Assembly (NCBI RefSeq): GCF_019857205.1
Contig: NZ_JAHWXO010000002.1
Coordinates: 372,001-436,000 of the forward strand
Reading direction: 5' to 3'
Length of the DNA: 64,000 nt
Source of the DNA: Qipengyuania pacifica
Lineage (GTDB): Bacteria > Pseudomonadota > Alphaproteobacteria > Sphingomonadales > Sphingomonadaceae
The notes under the pieces were generated by a model that ran no database searches, had not been told where the DNA came from, and saw only the letters and a list, made by a program, of their open reading frames with translations. Positions 9,264 to 17,738 of the stretch are shown piece after piece (positions within the stretch are counted from its first letter, which is position 1; every line of letters starts with the position of its first letter). The position numbers were made by a program, and so were the translations under genes.

Positions 9264-10061
9264 GTGAATGAAGCGTCCTACAACGAAGCGGGAAAATCAA
9301 GCCTGCCGGGTCTCCTGCTGTTGCTCGAACCGGGCGGTCTGCCCGATCATGATGCCCTGCACAGGATGATAGCGGATATACCGCGTGCCGATGTCAGCAT
9401 TCCCCGCATATTGAATGCCTCGGGGATTGTGGAAGTCATTGTCGATGGCCTGACATTCGATATCCATGGCCTCGCATCGGATGCTCCGATTTCTCCTCCG
9501 CCCATCCAATATGCATTCGATTGTCGCGTTGAAGATCTGTCGGGTTGCGATGCGATGGGCCTTTATCCGGCGCCGCATCTGGCAGGCGGCGCAAATGCCT
9601 TGCTCGTCATCCGCACGCTGCTGAGTCTCGGCGTAAAGCTTGCGGAACGCATCGACGGGGTGCGCGCCGTGTGCTGGACGCCCGCCAGAACAGCGATTGC
9701 AGCATCGACGTTCATTGATGCGGTCAATGCTTGGCTGGCCGGCGGGCAAATTCCTGCGCCCGGTCTGTTCGGCCTTTACAGCGAAGCGGACGGTACGTGG
9801 AGAACCGACGGACTGGCATTCCTGTTCGGCAGGGAGCTCGTCATCGACAAAGATCTTTGCAATGACGAAGCCGCTGCCATGCGTATGGCAGCGAGCATCG
9901 CCCACGATCTGGCAGGCTACGGCGCCCCCGATGTTGCGGAAGACCGCTGGCTGGAGGATGGCTGCCTAATCCGACTTGAACCGGATGATCGGACGGCCAC
10001 CATTGGCGTCCGACCAGCACTCGAATCTGCCGAACTGGCAAATGCGGCGCGCGCCCGTTAG
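9264..10061 (+). CDS. Uncharacterised 265-aa protein
   Basis: I do not recognise this protein. It starts at GTG 9264 (GTG AAT GAA GCG) behind a weak GGGGATCGAG ribosome-binding site; the frame is open further upstream, but that part overlaps the flavodoxin gene. There is no signal peptide or transmembrane segment. The composition is globular, with an N-terminal Leu-rich stretch, several short strands, and a C-terminal part with TDGLAFLFGRELVI and MRMAASIAHDLAGYG. The layout is faintly like DUF4261 proteins, but I cannot confirm that. It is probably co-transcribed with the flavodoxin-like gene. It is convergent with, and overlaps by 4 nt, the nitronate monooxygenase. Confidence 0.7.
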   Translation: MNEASYNEAGKSSLPGLLLLLEPGGLPDHDALHRMIADIPRADVSIPRILNASGIVEVIVDGLTFDIHGLASDAPISPPPIQYAFDCRVEDLSGCDAMGLYPAPHLAGGANALLVIRTLLSLGVKLAERIDGVRAVCWTPARTAIAASTFIDAVNAWLAGGQIPAPGLFGLYSEADGTWRTDGLAFLFGRELVIDKDLCNDEAAAMRMAASIAHDLAGYGAPDVAEDRWLEDGCLIRLEPDDRTATIGVRPALESAELANAARAR

Positions 10062-11026
10062 CCGATCGTTTTCGCCAGTTCTGTCTTGGCCGCCTGATAC
10101 TCGCGTTCAAGCCGGGAGACGGTTTCTTCGACCGGCGCACTTTTCGTGACCGTTCCGATGCCCTGACCCGAACCCCATATGTCTTTCCAGGCCTTGGCCT
10201 TGGTATTGCCGCCGCTGCCGAAGTTCATCTTGCTCGGATCGCTGACCGGAAGGTTTTCCGGATCGAGACCCGCGCCTTCGATGCTCGAGCGCAGATAGTT
10301 TCCATGCACACCGGTAAACAGGTTCGTATAAACGATGCCGTCGGCACGCCCTTCCACGATCGCCTGCTTGTAGCGTTCGTCGGCATTGGCTTCGGTGGCA
10401 GCGATCCAGGGCGATCCGATATAAGCGAAATTCGCGCCCAGCGCCTGGGCCGCCAGGATCGAGCGCCCATGCGCGATCGAGCCAGACAGGGCCACCAGCC
10501 CGTCGAACCATTCGCGGATTTCCTGCATCAGCGCGAACGGGCTGAGGACACCTGCATGGCCGCCTGCGCCCGCTGCCACGGGGATGAGGCCGCTGGCACC
10601 CTTTTCGATAGCCTTGCGCGCAAACCGGTCGTTGATGACGTCGTGCATGGAAATGCCGCCCCAGCCTTTGACGGCACTGAACACCTCTTCGCGCGCGCCG
10701 AGCGAGGTGATGACCAAGGGCACCTGCCACTTGGCGCAAGTCGCCATGTCCGCTTCGAGCCGGTCGTTCGACTTGTGCACGATCTGGTTCACGGCATAGG
10801 GCGCCGCCGGACGATCGGGATTGTCGCGATTATGTGCGGCCAGTTCTTCGGTGATCTGATGCAGCCATTCGTCGACCTGGGTTTGCGGGCGGGCATTGAG
10901 CGCGGGGAAAGACCCGATGATCCCCGCCTTGCACTGCGCGATGACCAACTCCGGACCCGATACGATGAAGAGCGGCGAGCCGATGACCGGCAGGCGCAGC
11001 TTGTCGAAGGGGGCGGGTAGGGTCAT
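10058..11026 (-). CDS. Nitronate monooxygenase (2-nitropropane dioxygenase family)
   Basis: 322 aa FMN-dependent TIM-barrel protein. Family features include the N-terminal LPVIGSPLFIVSGPELVIAQ, the glycine-rich GAGGHAGVLSPFALMQEI with the conserved histidine, and the FMN-phosphate region around SIAHGRSILAAQALGANFAYIGS. Such enzymes oxidise alkyl nitronates such as propionate-3-nitronate. It lies 80 nt downstream of the amidohydrolase on the same strand, with an inverted repeat just upstream. It may be co-transcribed with that gene in a small catabolic or detoxifying unit. The real substrate is unknown. Confidence 0.87.
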   Translation of the reverse strand: MTLPAPFDKLRLPVIGSPLFIVSGPELVIAQCKAGIIGSFPALNARPQTQVDEWLHQITEELAAHNRDNPDRPAAPYAVNQIVHKSNDRLEADMATCAKWQVPLVITSLGAREEVFSAVKGWGGISMHDVINDRFARKAIEKGASGLIPVAAGAGGHAGVLSPFALMQEIREWFDGLVALSGSIAHGRSILAAQALGANFAYIGSPWIAATEANADERYKQAIVEGRADGIVYTNLFTGVHGNYLRSSIEGAGLDPENLPVSDPSKMNFGSGGNTKAKAWKDIWGSGQGIGTVTKSAPVEETVSRLEREYQAAKTELAKTIG

Positions 11027-11090
11027 GGCGGTAGGTCCTCTCTCGTGTGATCGAGGAGGGGTTATGGCGGCTTCGTCCCGTTGTCGAGGG

Positions 11091-11109
11091 TGACGTTACG
11101 TAAACGTCA
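11091..11109. promoter_or_regulatory. Inverted repeat TGACGTT-N5-AACGTCA, operator candidate
   Basis: Perfect 7-bp arms flank ACGTA, and an overlapping 8-bp palindrome TTACGTAA sits in the centre. It lies at the amidohydrolase stop codon and 65 nt upstream of the nitronate monooxygenase start, so it could control that gene. No cognate regulator gene is nearby. It is a pattern-only call. Confidence 0.35.
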
Positions 11110-12156
11110 AGCGGCGGGAAGGATGTGCTCGATGTCGTAAATGCGCGCGGCATTGCCAGCAAACAACGCACGCTTTTCCTCGGTGCTGTAGCCTTGAGCA
11201 AGCCGTTTGAATGCATTCCACAACACCGGATAACTCGCGCCCCACCGGTCGACGGGATAATTCGATTCGAACATCGCCCGGTCTGTACCGAAAGCTTCGA
11301 TGCAGGTCTCGATATAGGGCTGCCACATTTTGGCGAGTTTTTCTGACCCATGGCCCGCTGCAGGTCCGTCTTCGGGCATGCCGCAAAACGCCATGGCAAG
11401 ACCGCCCAGTTTTACCGCGACATTCGGGCATTCGCCGATCGCGTTAACCGATGCGCGCCACGTATCGAAGCGTTCGTCCAGCTTGCCGCGATAGCTGGCA
11501 ATGTTGAGCGGCGTACCGCAATGGTCGAGAACGATCTGCTGATCGGGAAACGCTCTTGCGAGCTCCAGCACATCGCCGAGCTGCGGCTCGAGCAGCCAGG
11601 CGTCGAAAGTCAATCCGTGTTCGGCATAAGCGGCAAAGCCGGCGCGAAAGGCATCCGATCCGTAAAGACCTTCCGGAGCGTGAAACGGAGGTCCGAGGAC
11701 CTCTGCATCGGCATCCCAGGCGCCTGCATGGCGGATCCCCTTGAACCTCCCGTTGCCGGCTGCAACCAGCGCTTCGATCACCGGATTGACTGCTTCGCCC
11801 AGTGTAAGGTCGGCATGGCCGATGATTGCGGCACAAGGCCGGTAATCGCCGTAGAGCCCGCTCGCGCCCTGTGCCGCCACGCCGTTCACGAATTCGACCT
11901 CGCCCACGGGTTTCATCGCGTCGCCGCGATTTGCGTCGTAAAAGGCACCGCATTCCATGAACACGGTGCCGATGATGTTCTGGCCGCTATGCGTGTCCGA
12001 ATGCAGTTCGTCGAAGGTGTAGTAAGCTGCCCCGGCAATGGCATCGATGAAATCGTGTCGCGGTTCGGGGAAGGCCGGGATCAGGGGCCGCAAATCCCAT
12101 AAATGGTGATGCGGATCGATGATCGGCAGATCGGGTTCAAGAATGTCTTCGGTCAT
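11107..12156 (-). CDS. Amidohydrolase family protein (amidohydrolase 2 type)
   Basis: 349 aa TIM-barrel metal-dependent hydrolase of the amidohydrolase-2 (2-pyrone-4,6-dicarboxylate lactonase / ACMSD-like) family. The N-terminal metal motif HxH is in IIDPHHHLWDLRP. Later barrel residues include QIVLDHCGTPL and FESNYPVDRW with the conserved Asp. Substrates in this family are usually lactones or aromatic-acid breakdown products; the actual one is not readable. Start ATG 12156 is chosen over an upstream open frame because it immediately precedes the conserved barrel start. It is divergent from the GGDEF gene. Confidence 0.85.
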   Translation of the reverse strand: MTEDILEPDLPIIDPHHHLWDLRPLIPAFPEPRHDFIDAIAGAAYYTFDELHSDTHSGQNIIGTVFMECGAFYDANRGDAMKPVGEVEFVNGVAAQGASGLYGDYRPCAAIIGHADLTLGEAVNPVIEALVAAGNGRFKGIRHAGAWDADAEVLGPPFHAPEGLYGSDAFRAGFAAYAEHGLTFDAWLLEPQLGDVLELARAFPDQQIVLDHCGTPLNIASYRGKLDERFDTWRASVNAIGECPNVAVKLGGLAMAFCGMPEDGPAAGHGSEKLAKMWQPYIETCIEAFGTDRAMFESNYPVDRWGASYPVLWNAFKRLAQGYSTEEKRALFAGNAARIYDIEHILPAA

Positions 12157-12351
12157 CGTCAGCCTCTTCCCTTTTCTTCTTTGCAGCGATGTAAACCTGA
12201 AGTGGCACGGCCCTGACAAGCGAAATTGGCGGATCCGTCCATTTGGTTCGCCCATTGGTTCGACGCCGTGGTGAGGATCGCGGCCGACTACGTGATCTCA
12301 CCAATATGCTTTCCTTCGCGCGATTAACTGCCGGACTGTACCCAGACGCTC
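12157..12351. promoter_or_regulatory. Divergent intergenic region
   Basis: 195 bp separate the amidohydrolase (minus) from the GGDEF protein (plus) and must contain both promoters. I see a near-direct repeat CATTTGGTTCG/CATTGGTTCG at 12240-12262 but no convincing -35/-10 pair on either strand. Confidence 0.3.
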
Positions 12352-14187
12352 ATGGCGATTGCGGATCGAACTATGCGCGCCGCGATGCGTATCGTGGCCT
12401 ACGGAACACTCTTTCTTGCCGTTACCTGCTGCACGATCTTCTGGACCCGCTTCACGGGTGGCCTGGCGTTCGTGTGGCTGGGAACGGCAATCGCCTCGGC
12501 GCTGTTCCTGGCCCTGCCGCGCGCCCAGCACTTCAGGGCCGCTGCCTTTCTGATTATGATGAGCACAGCTGCGACCAGCCTGTTCGGGTTCGGACCTGTC
12601 TGGGCCTTTCCTCTGGCGCTGATCAATGTGTTCGAAGCCTGGTTCATTGCCTGGCTGCTCGTGCGGATCCGGCCTGAACGCGACTATATCGAAAGCGAGC
12701 GCGGGATCGTATGGCTCGGCTTGCTGGCAGGTGTTGTGGGCCCGTTCGCGGCGGCCATTCCCGGTGGGCTGCTGGTCACGCAGATCGTGGGCGGAAGCGC
12801 ACAATTTCACGCTTTCTCATGGCTGGTGGGTCATGGCCTCGGCACCCTGCTGGTAATGCCGCTTGCCCTGCTGCTGACGTCATACCGTGAACCCCTGGTC
12901 ATGCGGGTCAGAGAAGTCGGGAAGGTGTTCTCCTTCTCCGCCGTCGTCATATTGACCTTGGCAATTTCAGCCTGTGCGCTTCTCCAGTCGACATTGCCGT
13001 CGCTGTTTTTGCCGATCGTACCGCTGGTACTGGCAAGCTACCACTTCGGCCGCTTCGGTGCATCGATCACCGTCCTGATCATAACGGCATTTTCGGCCGT
13101 GACGGTCGGGCTGGATGTCGGTGTCTTTGCCGAACTCCACCTCGCATTGTGGCAGAAAGTCCTGTTCGTTCAATTCTACCTCAGCGTGCTCCTGCTGATA
13201 TCGTTTCCCCTGGCCGTGGCGCTCAAGCAGCGACAGCGGTTCATGCAGGAACTGGTCAACCGGGAAGCAATGCAACGGTTGATTGCCGACCATTCCGACG
13301 ATGCTCTCCTCCATCTGGATGAAAGCGGAACGATCCGCTTCGCATCGCCGGCCTCGACGCGGCTGAGCGGGCACGACGCGGTCGAAGGTCGGCATCTCGC
13401 GGCGTTCTTCGGTACGTTCGACCGCAAAATTGTCGTCGATGCGCTCGCGTTGGCCGCCAGATGGCCAGGCCAGACCGAGATCATTGAACGCTCGGTCGAG
13501 CGGGGTGGACAGACACGCTGGCTCGAAGCGAAATTGCGGGCCATCGAACCTGCAAGGAAGCAGGCCCCGACCTTTGTCGTGACCATTCGCGACGTCACCG
13601 AGCGCAAGCTCGCTGAAATCCAGATATCACGGGAAGCGCGAACCGATGTGCTGACAGGCCTGCCCAATCGCCGGGCTCTTCTCGGCGTGCTTGAAGAGCA
13701 GCTCGAATTTGCCGACGAAAGGCCGTTCGGGTTTGCCCTGATCGACCTCGACCACTTCAAGGCGATCAACGATTCCCATGGACATGCGGTGGGAGACAAA
13801 GTGCTGCAGCAGGTCGCAGGGATCATGCGTGACAGTGCGAGCGACGATTGCTTTTTTGCTCGCATAGGCGGCGAAGAATTCGGGCTGGTCGCCGTCGGCT
13901 CGGCTGTTGATAACATGGCCATCATTTGCGAGCGCGTGCGCCTTGCCATTCTGCGCAACGTGATGACCGACAATGACGGCGGACATTTCAACGTCACTGC
14001 CAGCATAGGAATCGCGCGGATATCAGAACGGTGCAGTTCGTCGATGGCCATGCAGGCGGCCGACGGCCCGCTCTATTCGGCAAAGGCTGCCGGCCGCAAT
14101 CGTCTGCGCTTTGCCCAGCACATGGGGCATTTCGTGCCAACGGGCACGAACGACATGCCCGCATCGCCTCTGCGCGCTATCCGCTAG
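12352..14187 (+). CDS. MASE1-PAS-GGDEF diguanylate cyclase
   Basis: 611 aa. The first ~300 residues form a multi-pass MASE1-type membrane sensor (about eight hydrophobic segments). A PAS domain (~315-430) follows, with the usual junction VTIRDVTERKLAEIQ. The GGDEF domain then shows LTGLPNRRAL, DLDHFKAINDSHGHAVGDKVL and an intact active site RIGGEEF. It should make cyclic-di-GMP at the inner membrane in response to an unknown signal. The usual RxxD product-inhibition site upstream of GGEEF is missing. It is convergent with leuA (4-nt overlap). Confidence 0.92.
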   Translation: MAIADRTMRAAMRIVAYGTLFLAVTCCTIFWTRFTGGLAFVWLGTAIASALFLALPRAQHFRAAAFLIMMSTAATSLFGFGPVWAFPLALINVFEAWFIAWLLVRIRPERDYIESERGIVWLGLLAGVVGPFAAAIPGGLLVTQIVGGSAQFHAFSWLVGHGLGTLLVMPLALLLTSYREPLVMRVREVGKVFSFSAVVILTLAISACALLQSTLPSLFLPIVPLVLASYHFGRFGASITVLIITAFSAVTVGLDVGVFAELHLALWQKVLFVQFYLSVLLLISFPLAVALKQRQRFMQELVNREAMQRLIADHSDDALLHLDESGTIRFASPASTRLSGHDAVEGRHLAAFFGTFDRKIVVDALALAARWPGQTEIIERSVERGGQTRWLEAKLRAIEPARKQAPTFVVTIRDVTERKLAEIQISREARTDVLTGLPNRRALLGVLEEQLEFADERPFGFALIDLDHFKAINDSHGHAVGDKVLQQVAGIMRDSASDDCFFARIGGEEFGLVAVGSAVDNMAIICERVRLAILRNVMTDNDGGHFNVTASIGIARISERCSSSMAMQAADGPLYSAKAAGRNRLRFAQHMGHFVPTGTNDMPASPLRAIR

Positions 14188-15866
14188 GTCGGCAAAACCG
14201 CCGAATTGGCCGCGCTGAGCACGGCTCGAACACTGGCCGTTGCGATGTCCTCGTCGATCCCGCAGCCCCAGATCGTAAATCCCTCGGCAGTTCGGCATTC
14301 CAGATAGGCCGCCGCACGGCTGTCGCGCCCGGTCGTCAGCGCGTGCTCGGTATAATCGACGACTTCCAGGCTCAGTCCGAAAGCGTCCTCGATCGTGCTC
14401 ACCACCGATGAAATAAGCCCGTTGCCGCGGCCCGATACCGTCTGTTCTTGTCCTTCCACAGCGATCGTGCCTGTGAAGAGGCGGGTTCCGTCGCTTGCCC
14501 GACGCTCTTCGTATTCGACCAGCTGGAAATGCTTGGGGCGGGTCTGGACATGGTAGGCCGTCCTGAAGGCCTCCCAGATGTCGGCGGCATTGAGTTCGCG
14601 CCCCAGACGGTCCGCCATGCGTTGCACATGCGGGCTGAAATCGGCCTGCATCTTCTTGGGCAGCTTGAGACCCTGATCCTGTTCCAGGACCCAGGCAAAC
14701 CCGCCTTTGCCGGATTGCGAATTTACGCGGATCACGGCTTCGTAGCTGCGGCCCAGATCGGCGGGATCGATCGGCAGGTATGGTACGCGCCAATGCGGAT
14801 CGTTTTGCGTTTCGAGCGCTGAGAACCCTTTCTTGATGGCGTCCTGATGACTGCCGGAAAAAGCGGTATAGACCAGTTCCCCGCCATAGGGATGGCGCTG
14901 ATGGACGGGCAGTTCGTTGCAATACTCGACGGTCTCGATAACGCCGTCGATGTCTGAAAAGTCGAGCTTGGGATCGACGCCCTGCGTGTACATGTTCAGC
15001 GCCATTGTCACGAGGCAGCAATTGCCGGTGCGTTCTCCGTTACCGAACAGGCAACCTTCGACCCTGTCTGCGCCTGCCATCAGTGCCAGTTCGGCTGCCG
15101 CGACGCCGGTGCCGCGATCGTTATGCGTGTGAAGAGAGATCACCGCACTTTCGCGATTGGGCAGGTTGCGGATGAAATATTCGACCTGGTCGGCATAGAT
15201 ATTGGGGGTGGCCGCTTCGACCGTTGCAGGCAGGTTGAGGATGATGGGATGGTCCGGCGTCGGGGCCAGTACATCCATAACCGCTTCACAAACCTCGAGA
15301 CTGAAATCGAGTTCGGCAGTCGAAAAAGTTTCCGGACTATACTGAAAATGCCAGTCCGTATTCGGTTGCCGACCTGCCTCGTCGCGCATCACTTTTGCGC
15401 CTTCAACCGCGATGTCCCGCACCTGATCGCGGGTCATGTTGAACACCACTTCGCGCCAAGCGGGGCTGACAGCATTGTACAGGTGGACAATCGCCGCCCG
15501 CGCGCCGGTCAGACTGGCAAAGCTGGTTCGGATCAGATCCTCCCGGCTTTGCGTCAGTACCTGGACCATCACGTCGTCGGGGATCCGGCCCGACTTCACG
15601 AGTCCGGAAATGAAATCGAACTCGGTCGCACCTGCGCTGGGGAACCCGACTTCGATTTCCTTCACGCCCACGTCGACGAGCAGATCGAAAAAGCGGGTTT
15701 TCTTGTGCGCGTCCATGGGGTCAACGATGGCCTGATTACCGTCGCGCAGATCGGTCGACAGCCACCGTGGCGGGGCCGTTATGGTGCGCGTCGGCCATTG
15801 CCGGTCGGTCAGAGGGACCTGCGGAAAAGGCGAATATTTGGTGCTCGGGTCGCGGAGCATGGACAT
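14184..15866 (-). CDS. leuA: LeuA, 2-isopropylmalate synthase (long form)
   Basis: 560 aa, the long class of alpha-isopropylmalate synthase. The catalytic TIM barrel has the signature STDLRDGNQAIVDPM near the N-terminus, metal ligands in SLHTHNDRGTGVA, and GNGERTGNC. The C-terminal ~130 residues form the leucine-binding regulatory domain. It condenses acetyl-CoA with 2-oxoisovalerate, the first committed step to leucine. Start ATG 15866 (MSMLRDPSTKYSP) or 15860. Upstream is a leader with a Leu-rich mini-ORF and alternative hairpins, pointing to attenuation control. Confidence 0.95.
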   Translation of the reverse strand: MSMLRDPSTKYSPFPQVPLTDRQWPTRTITAPPRWLSTDLRDGNQAIVDPMDAHKKTRFFDLLVDVGVKEIEVGFPSAGATEFDFISGLVKSGRIPDDVMVQVLTQSREDLIRTSFASLTGARAAIVHLYNAVSPAWREVVFNMTRDQVRDIAVEGAKVMRDEAGRQPNTDWHFQYSPETFSTAELDFSLEVCEAVMDVLAPTPDHPIILNLPATVEAATPNIYADQVEYFIRNLPNRESAVISLHTHNDRGTGVAAAELALMAGADRVEGCLFGNGERTGNCCLVTMALNMYTQGVDPKLDFSDIDGVIETVEYCNELPVHQRHPYGGELVYTAFSGSHQDAIKKGFSALETQNDPHWRVPYLPIDPADLGRSYEAVIRVNSQSGKGGFAWVLEQDQGLKLPKKMQADFSPHVQRMADRLGRELNAADIWEAFRTAYHVQTRPKHFQLVEYEERRASDGTRLFTGTIAVEGQEQTVSGRGNGLISSVVSTIEDAFGLSLEVVDYTEHALTTGRDSRAAAYLECRTAEGFTIWGCGIDEDIATASVRAVLSAANSAVLPT

Positions 15867-15911
15867 CTGGAAAATCTCGGATCTTGCGGAAACTTGCGGG
15901 TGAAACTTCGT

Positions 15912-15964
15912 CCCTTGGGCGCTCAGCGCACCCGGGCAGGCACGCAAGCTGTCACGCCCAAGGG
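15912..15964 (-). promoter_or_regulatory. leuA leader: alternative RNA hairpins (attenuator candidate)
   Basis: Arms CCCTTGGGCG (15964-15955) and CGCCCAAGGG (15921-15912) are perfectly complementary over 10 bp across a 33-nt loop. The 5' arm encodes the last three residues (PWA) of the leader peptide. It can instead fold locally (CACGCC-CTTG-GGCGTG), and GGGTGCGC/GCGCCC in the loop can form a competing stem. This fits a switch in which ribosome position on the leader ORF decides the fold. No clear T-run follows, so termination may be Rho-dependent or control may be translational. Confidence 0.55.
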
Positions 15965-16008
15965 CGTGTAAGTCGCAGAATAAGGCCGAGTGCGCCGTTC
16001 ATGCGCAT
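15952..16008 (-). CDS. Leucine-rich leader peptide of leuA
   Basis: An 18-codon ORF, MRMNGALGLILRLTRPWA, ends 85 nt upstream of leuA. It contains Leu codons CTC, CTT, CTG and CTT with an adjacent Ile ATT, all within eight codons, and its stop overlaps the hairpin switch region. This is the layout of amino-acid-biosynthesis leader peptides: stalling at Leu codons when charged tRNA-Leu is scarce would leave the 3' arm free. An internal ATG at 16002 could also start it. No strong ribosome-binding site is visible. The peptide itself probably has no function. Confidence 0.6.
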   Translation of the reverse strand: MRMNGALGLILRLTRPWA

Positions 16009-16094
16009 CGCTATGCGAAAGGATGTATGGGTTGTAAAGAAAAACAGTCTTGGGCATCCCGAGAAATTATATTTCTCATCCACAAGGACAGACA

Positions 16095-16517
16095 ATGGCC
16101 GAAGCGCATTCGCTATATGAAACGATGGGGCTGGTGCGCATCGTCGAAACCGATCCTGAAGGGCGGGCAACTCTCGAATACGAAGCGAAGCGGGAGCAAT
16201 GCCATTCAGGCGGTGTAGTGCAGGGCGGCTTCATCAGCGGGTGGATCGATGCGGCCATGGCGCATGCCGCTATCGCGAAGAACGGGCCGGGGATCGTCCC
16301 GATGACGCTCGAACTCAAGGTCAGCTTCTTCGCGCCGACGCGGCCCGGGCTGGTCATTGCCGAGGCCTGGGTCGAGCGCCACGGCAAGCGCACAAGTTTC
16401 TACGAAGGGCATTTGAAGCAAGCGGATGGGACCGTGTTGGCCAAGGCTACCAGCACGATCCTTCTGGCGGATATGACCCGCGTGGTAGCGGCATCGAAGA
16501 AAGCGACGGAAGGTTAG
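16095..16517 (+). CDS. PaaI-type hotdog thioesterase
   Basis: 140 aa single hotdog domain. The stretch HSGGVVQGGFISGWIDAAMAHAA is the PaaI/YbgC-like thioesterase core, in which a Gly-rich turn and an Asp on the hot-dog helix form the active site. MTLELKVSFFAPTRPG is the next conserved strand pair. It probably hydrolyses an acyl-CoA or aryl-CoA in the cytoplasm; the substrate is unknown. ATG 16095 is the first start with the conserved fold; it lies 86 bp from the leuA leader mini-ORF on the opposite strand. It overlaps the convergent dehydrogenase gene by 4 nt. Confidence 0.87.
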   Translation: MAEAHSLYETMGLVRIVETDPEGRATLEYEAKREQCHSGGVVQGGFISGWIDAAMAHAAIAKNGPGIVPMTLELKVSFFAPTRPGLVIAEAWVERHGKRTSFYEGHLKQADGTVLAKATSTILLADMTRVVAASKKATEG

Positions 16518-17662
16518 CGCCAGCGCAGCCTGTCCGGCGTCAGTTGCGCGAGCGACGTGACGCCCATCAGCCGCATCCCCCGCTCGATCTCTTCCTTGAG
16601 GATGTTCACCGCACGCTCCACACCAGCCTGACCCGCGGCTGCCAAGGCGTAGAGATAGAGTCGCCCGCCAGATGCTGCGGTTGCGCCAGCAGCCACGCTT
16701 TTGAGAACGTGCGTCCCACGCCGGACCCCGCCATCGAGAATGATCTCGATCTCGCCGCCGACCGCGTCGACGATTTCGCGAAGCTGGTCGAACGGCGCGC
16801 GACTGCCGTCGAGCTGCCGACCGCCGTGATTGGAAATTATGATCGCATCGGCGCCGATTTCAACCGCCCGCCGCGCGTCGGCAACGCTCATGATACCCTT
16901 GAGCGCGAAAGGGCCGCCCCAATCCTGCCGGATGCGCGCGGCGGTATCCCAGTCCATGTTCGTATCGAGCATGGTGTTGAAATAATCCTGGATGCTGACC
17001 GGCCTGCCCGTACCCTCCTGCACATAACGGTCGAGATTGGGCAGGCGGAATTTCGGACCGAAGACGTAATCCATCGTCCAGCGCGGGCGCGTGGCGTAAC
17101 TCCACAGTGCGCTCGGGGTGAAACGAGGCGGCGTGGTGAACCCTGATCGCAGGCACCGCTCGCGTTTGCCGGACACGATCGTATCGACGGTCAGCGCCAG
17201 CGCATCGAACTTCGCCGCCTGGCACCGTTCGATCATGCTGGCGTTCAGCCCCTTGTCCTTGTGCACGTAGAGCTGGAACAGCTTGGGCCCGCCCGTCAGC
17301 GCTGCAATCTCCTCGATCGAGTGAGTGGCAAGGCTGGATATGCCGAACCACACGCCGAATTTCTCCGCAGCCAATGCGACCGCGCGTTCTCCATCGCGGT
17401 GAAACGCGCGCTGCAGCGCGGTTGGGCTCAGCATGAGGGGAAGGGTACTCCTGCGCCCCATGATCGTGCAGGAGGTGTCGATTTCGCCCACGCCCGCCAG
17501 CACATCGGGCACCAGATCGACATCGTCGAAGGCGCTGGTGTTGCGCGCCTTGGTGATTTCATCGTCGGCCGCACCGTCGATATAATCGAACACCGGCCAG
17601 GGCAGACGCCGCTCGGCAAGCGCCCTGAAATCGCCGATATTATGACAATCGCGAAGCTTCAT
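16514..17662 (-). CDS. FMN-dependent alpha-hydroxy-acid dehydrogenase (LldD-like)
   Basis: 382 aa FMN TIM-barrel protein of the L-lactate dehydrogenase/glycolate oxidase family. Features are WPVFDYIDGAADDE near the N-terminus, LMLSPTALQRAFH (FMN-binding loop), the catalytic histidine in IISNHGGRQLDG, and ILDGGVRRGTHVLKSVAAGA (FMN phosphate). It oxidises a 2-hydroxy acid, most likely L-lactate, feeding electrons to quinone or oxygen. It is near full length for LldD. Start ATG 17662 is followed directly by conserved sequence. Confidence 0.88.
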   Translation of the reverse strand: MKLRDCHNIGDFRALAERRLPWPVFDYIDGAADDEITKARNTSAFDDVDLVPDVLAGVGEIDTSCTIMGRRSTLPLMLSPTALQRAFHRDGERAVALAAEKFGVWFGISSLATHSIEEIAALTGGPKLFQLYVHKDKGLNASMIERCQAAKFDALALTVDTIVSGKRERCLRSGFTTPPRFTPSALWSYATRPRWTMDYVFGPKFRLPNLDRYVQEGTGRPVSIQDYFNTMLDTNMDWDTAARIRQDWGGPFALKGIMSVADARRAVEIGADAIIISNHGGRQLDGSRAPFDQLREIVDAVGGEIEIILDGGVRRGTHVLKSVAAGATAASGGRLYLYALAAAGQAGVERAVNILKEEIERGMRLMGVTSLAQLTPDRLRWR

Positions 17663-17738
17663 GACGACCGCTCGGCCCGGCTAGTGTGGCAGGCAAGCGG
17701 GCGCGTCCATGACCCGGTGCCATGGACGCGCCTGTCTT

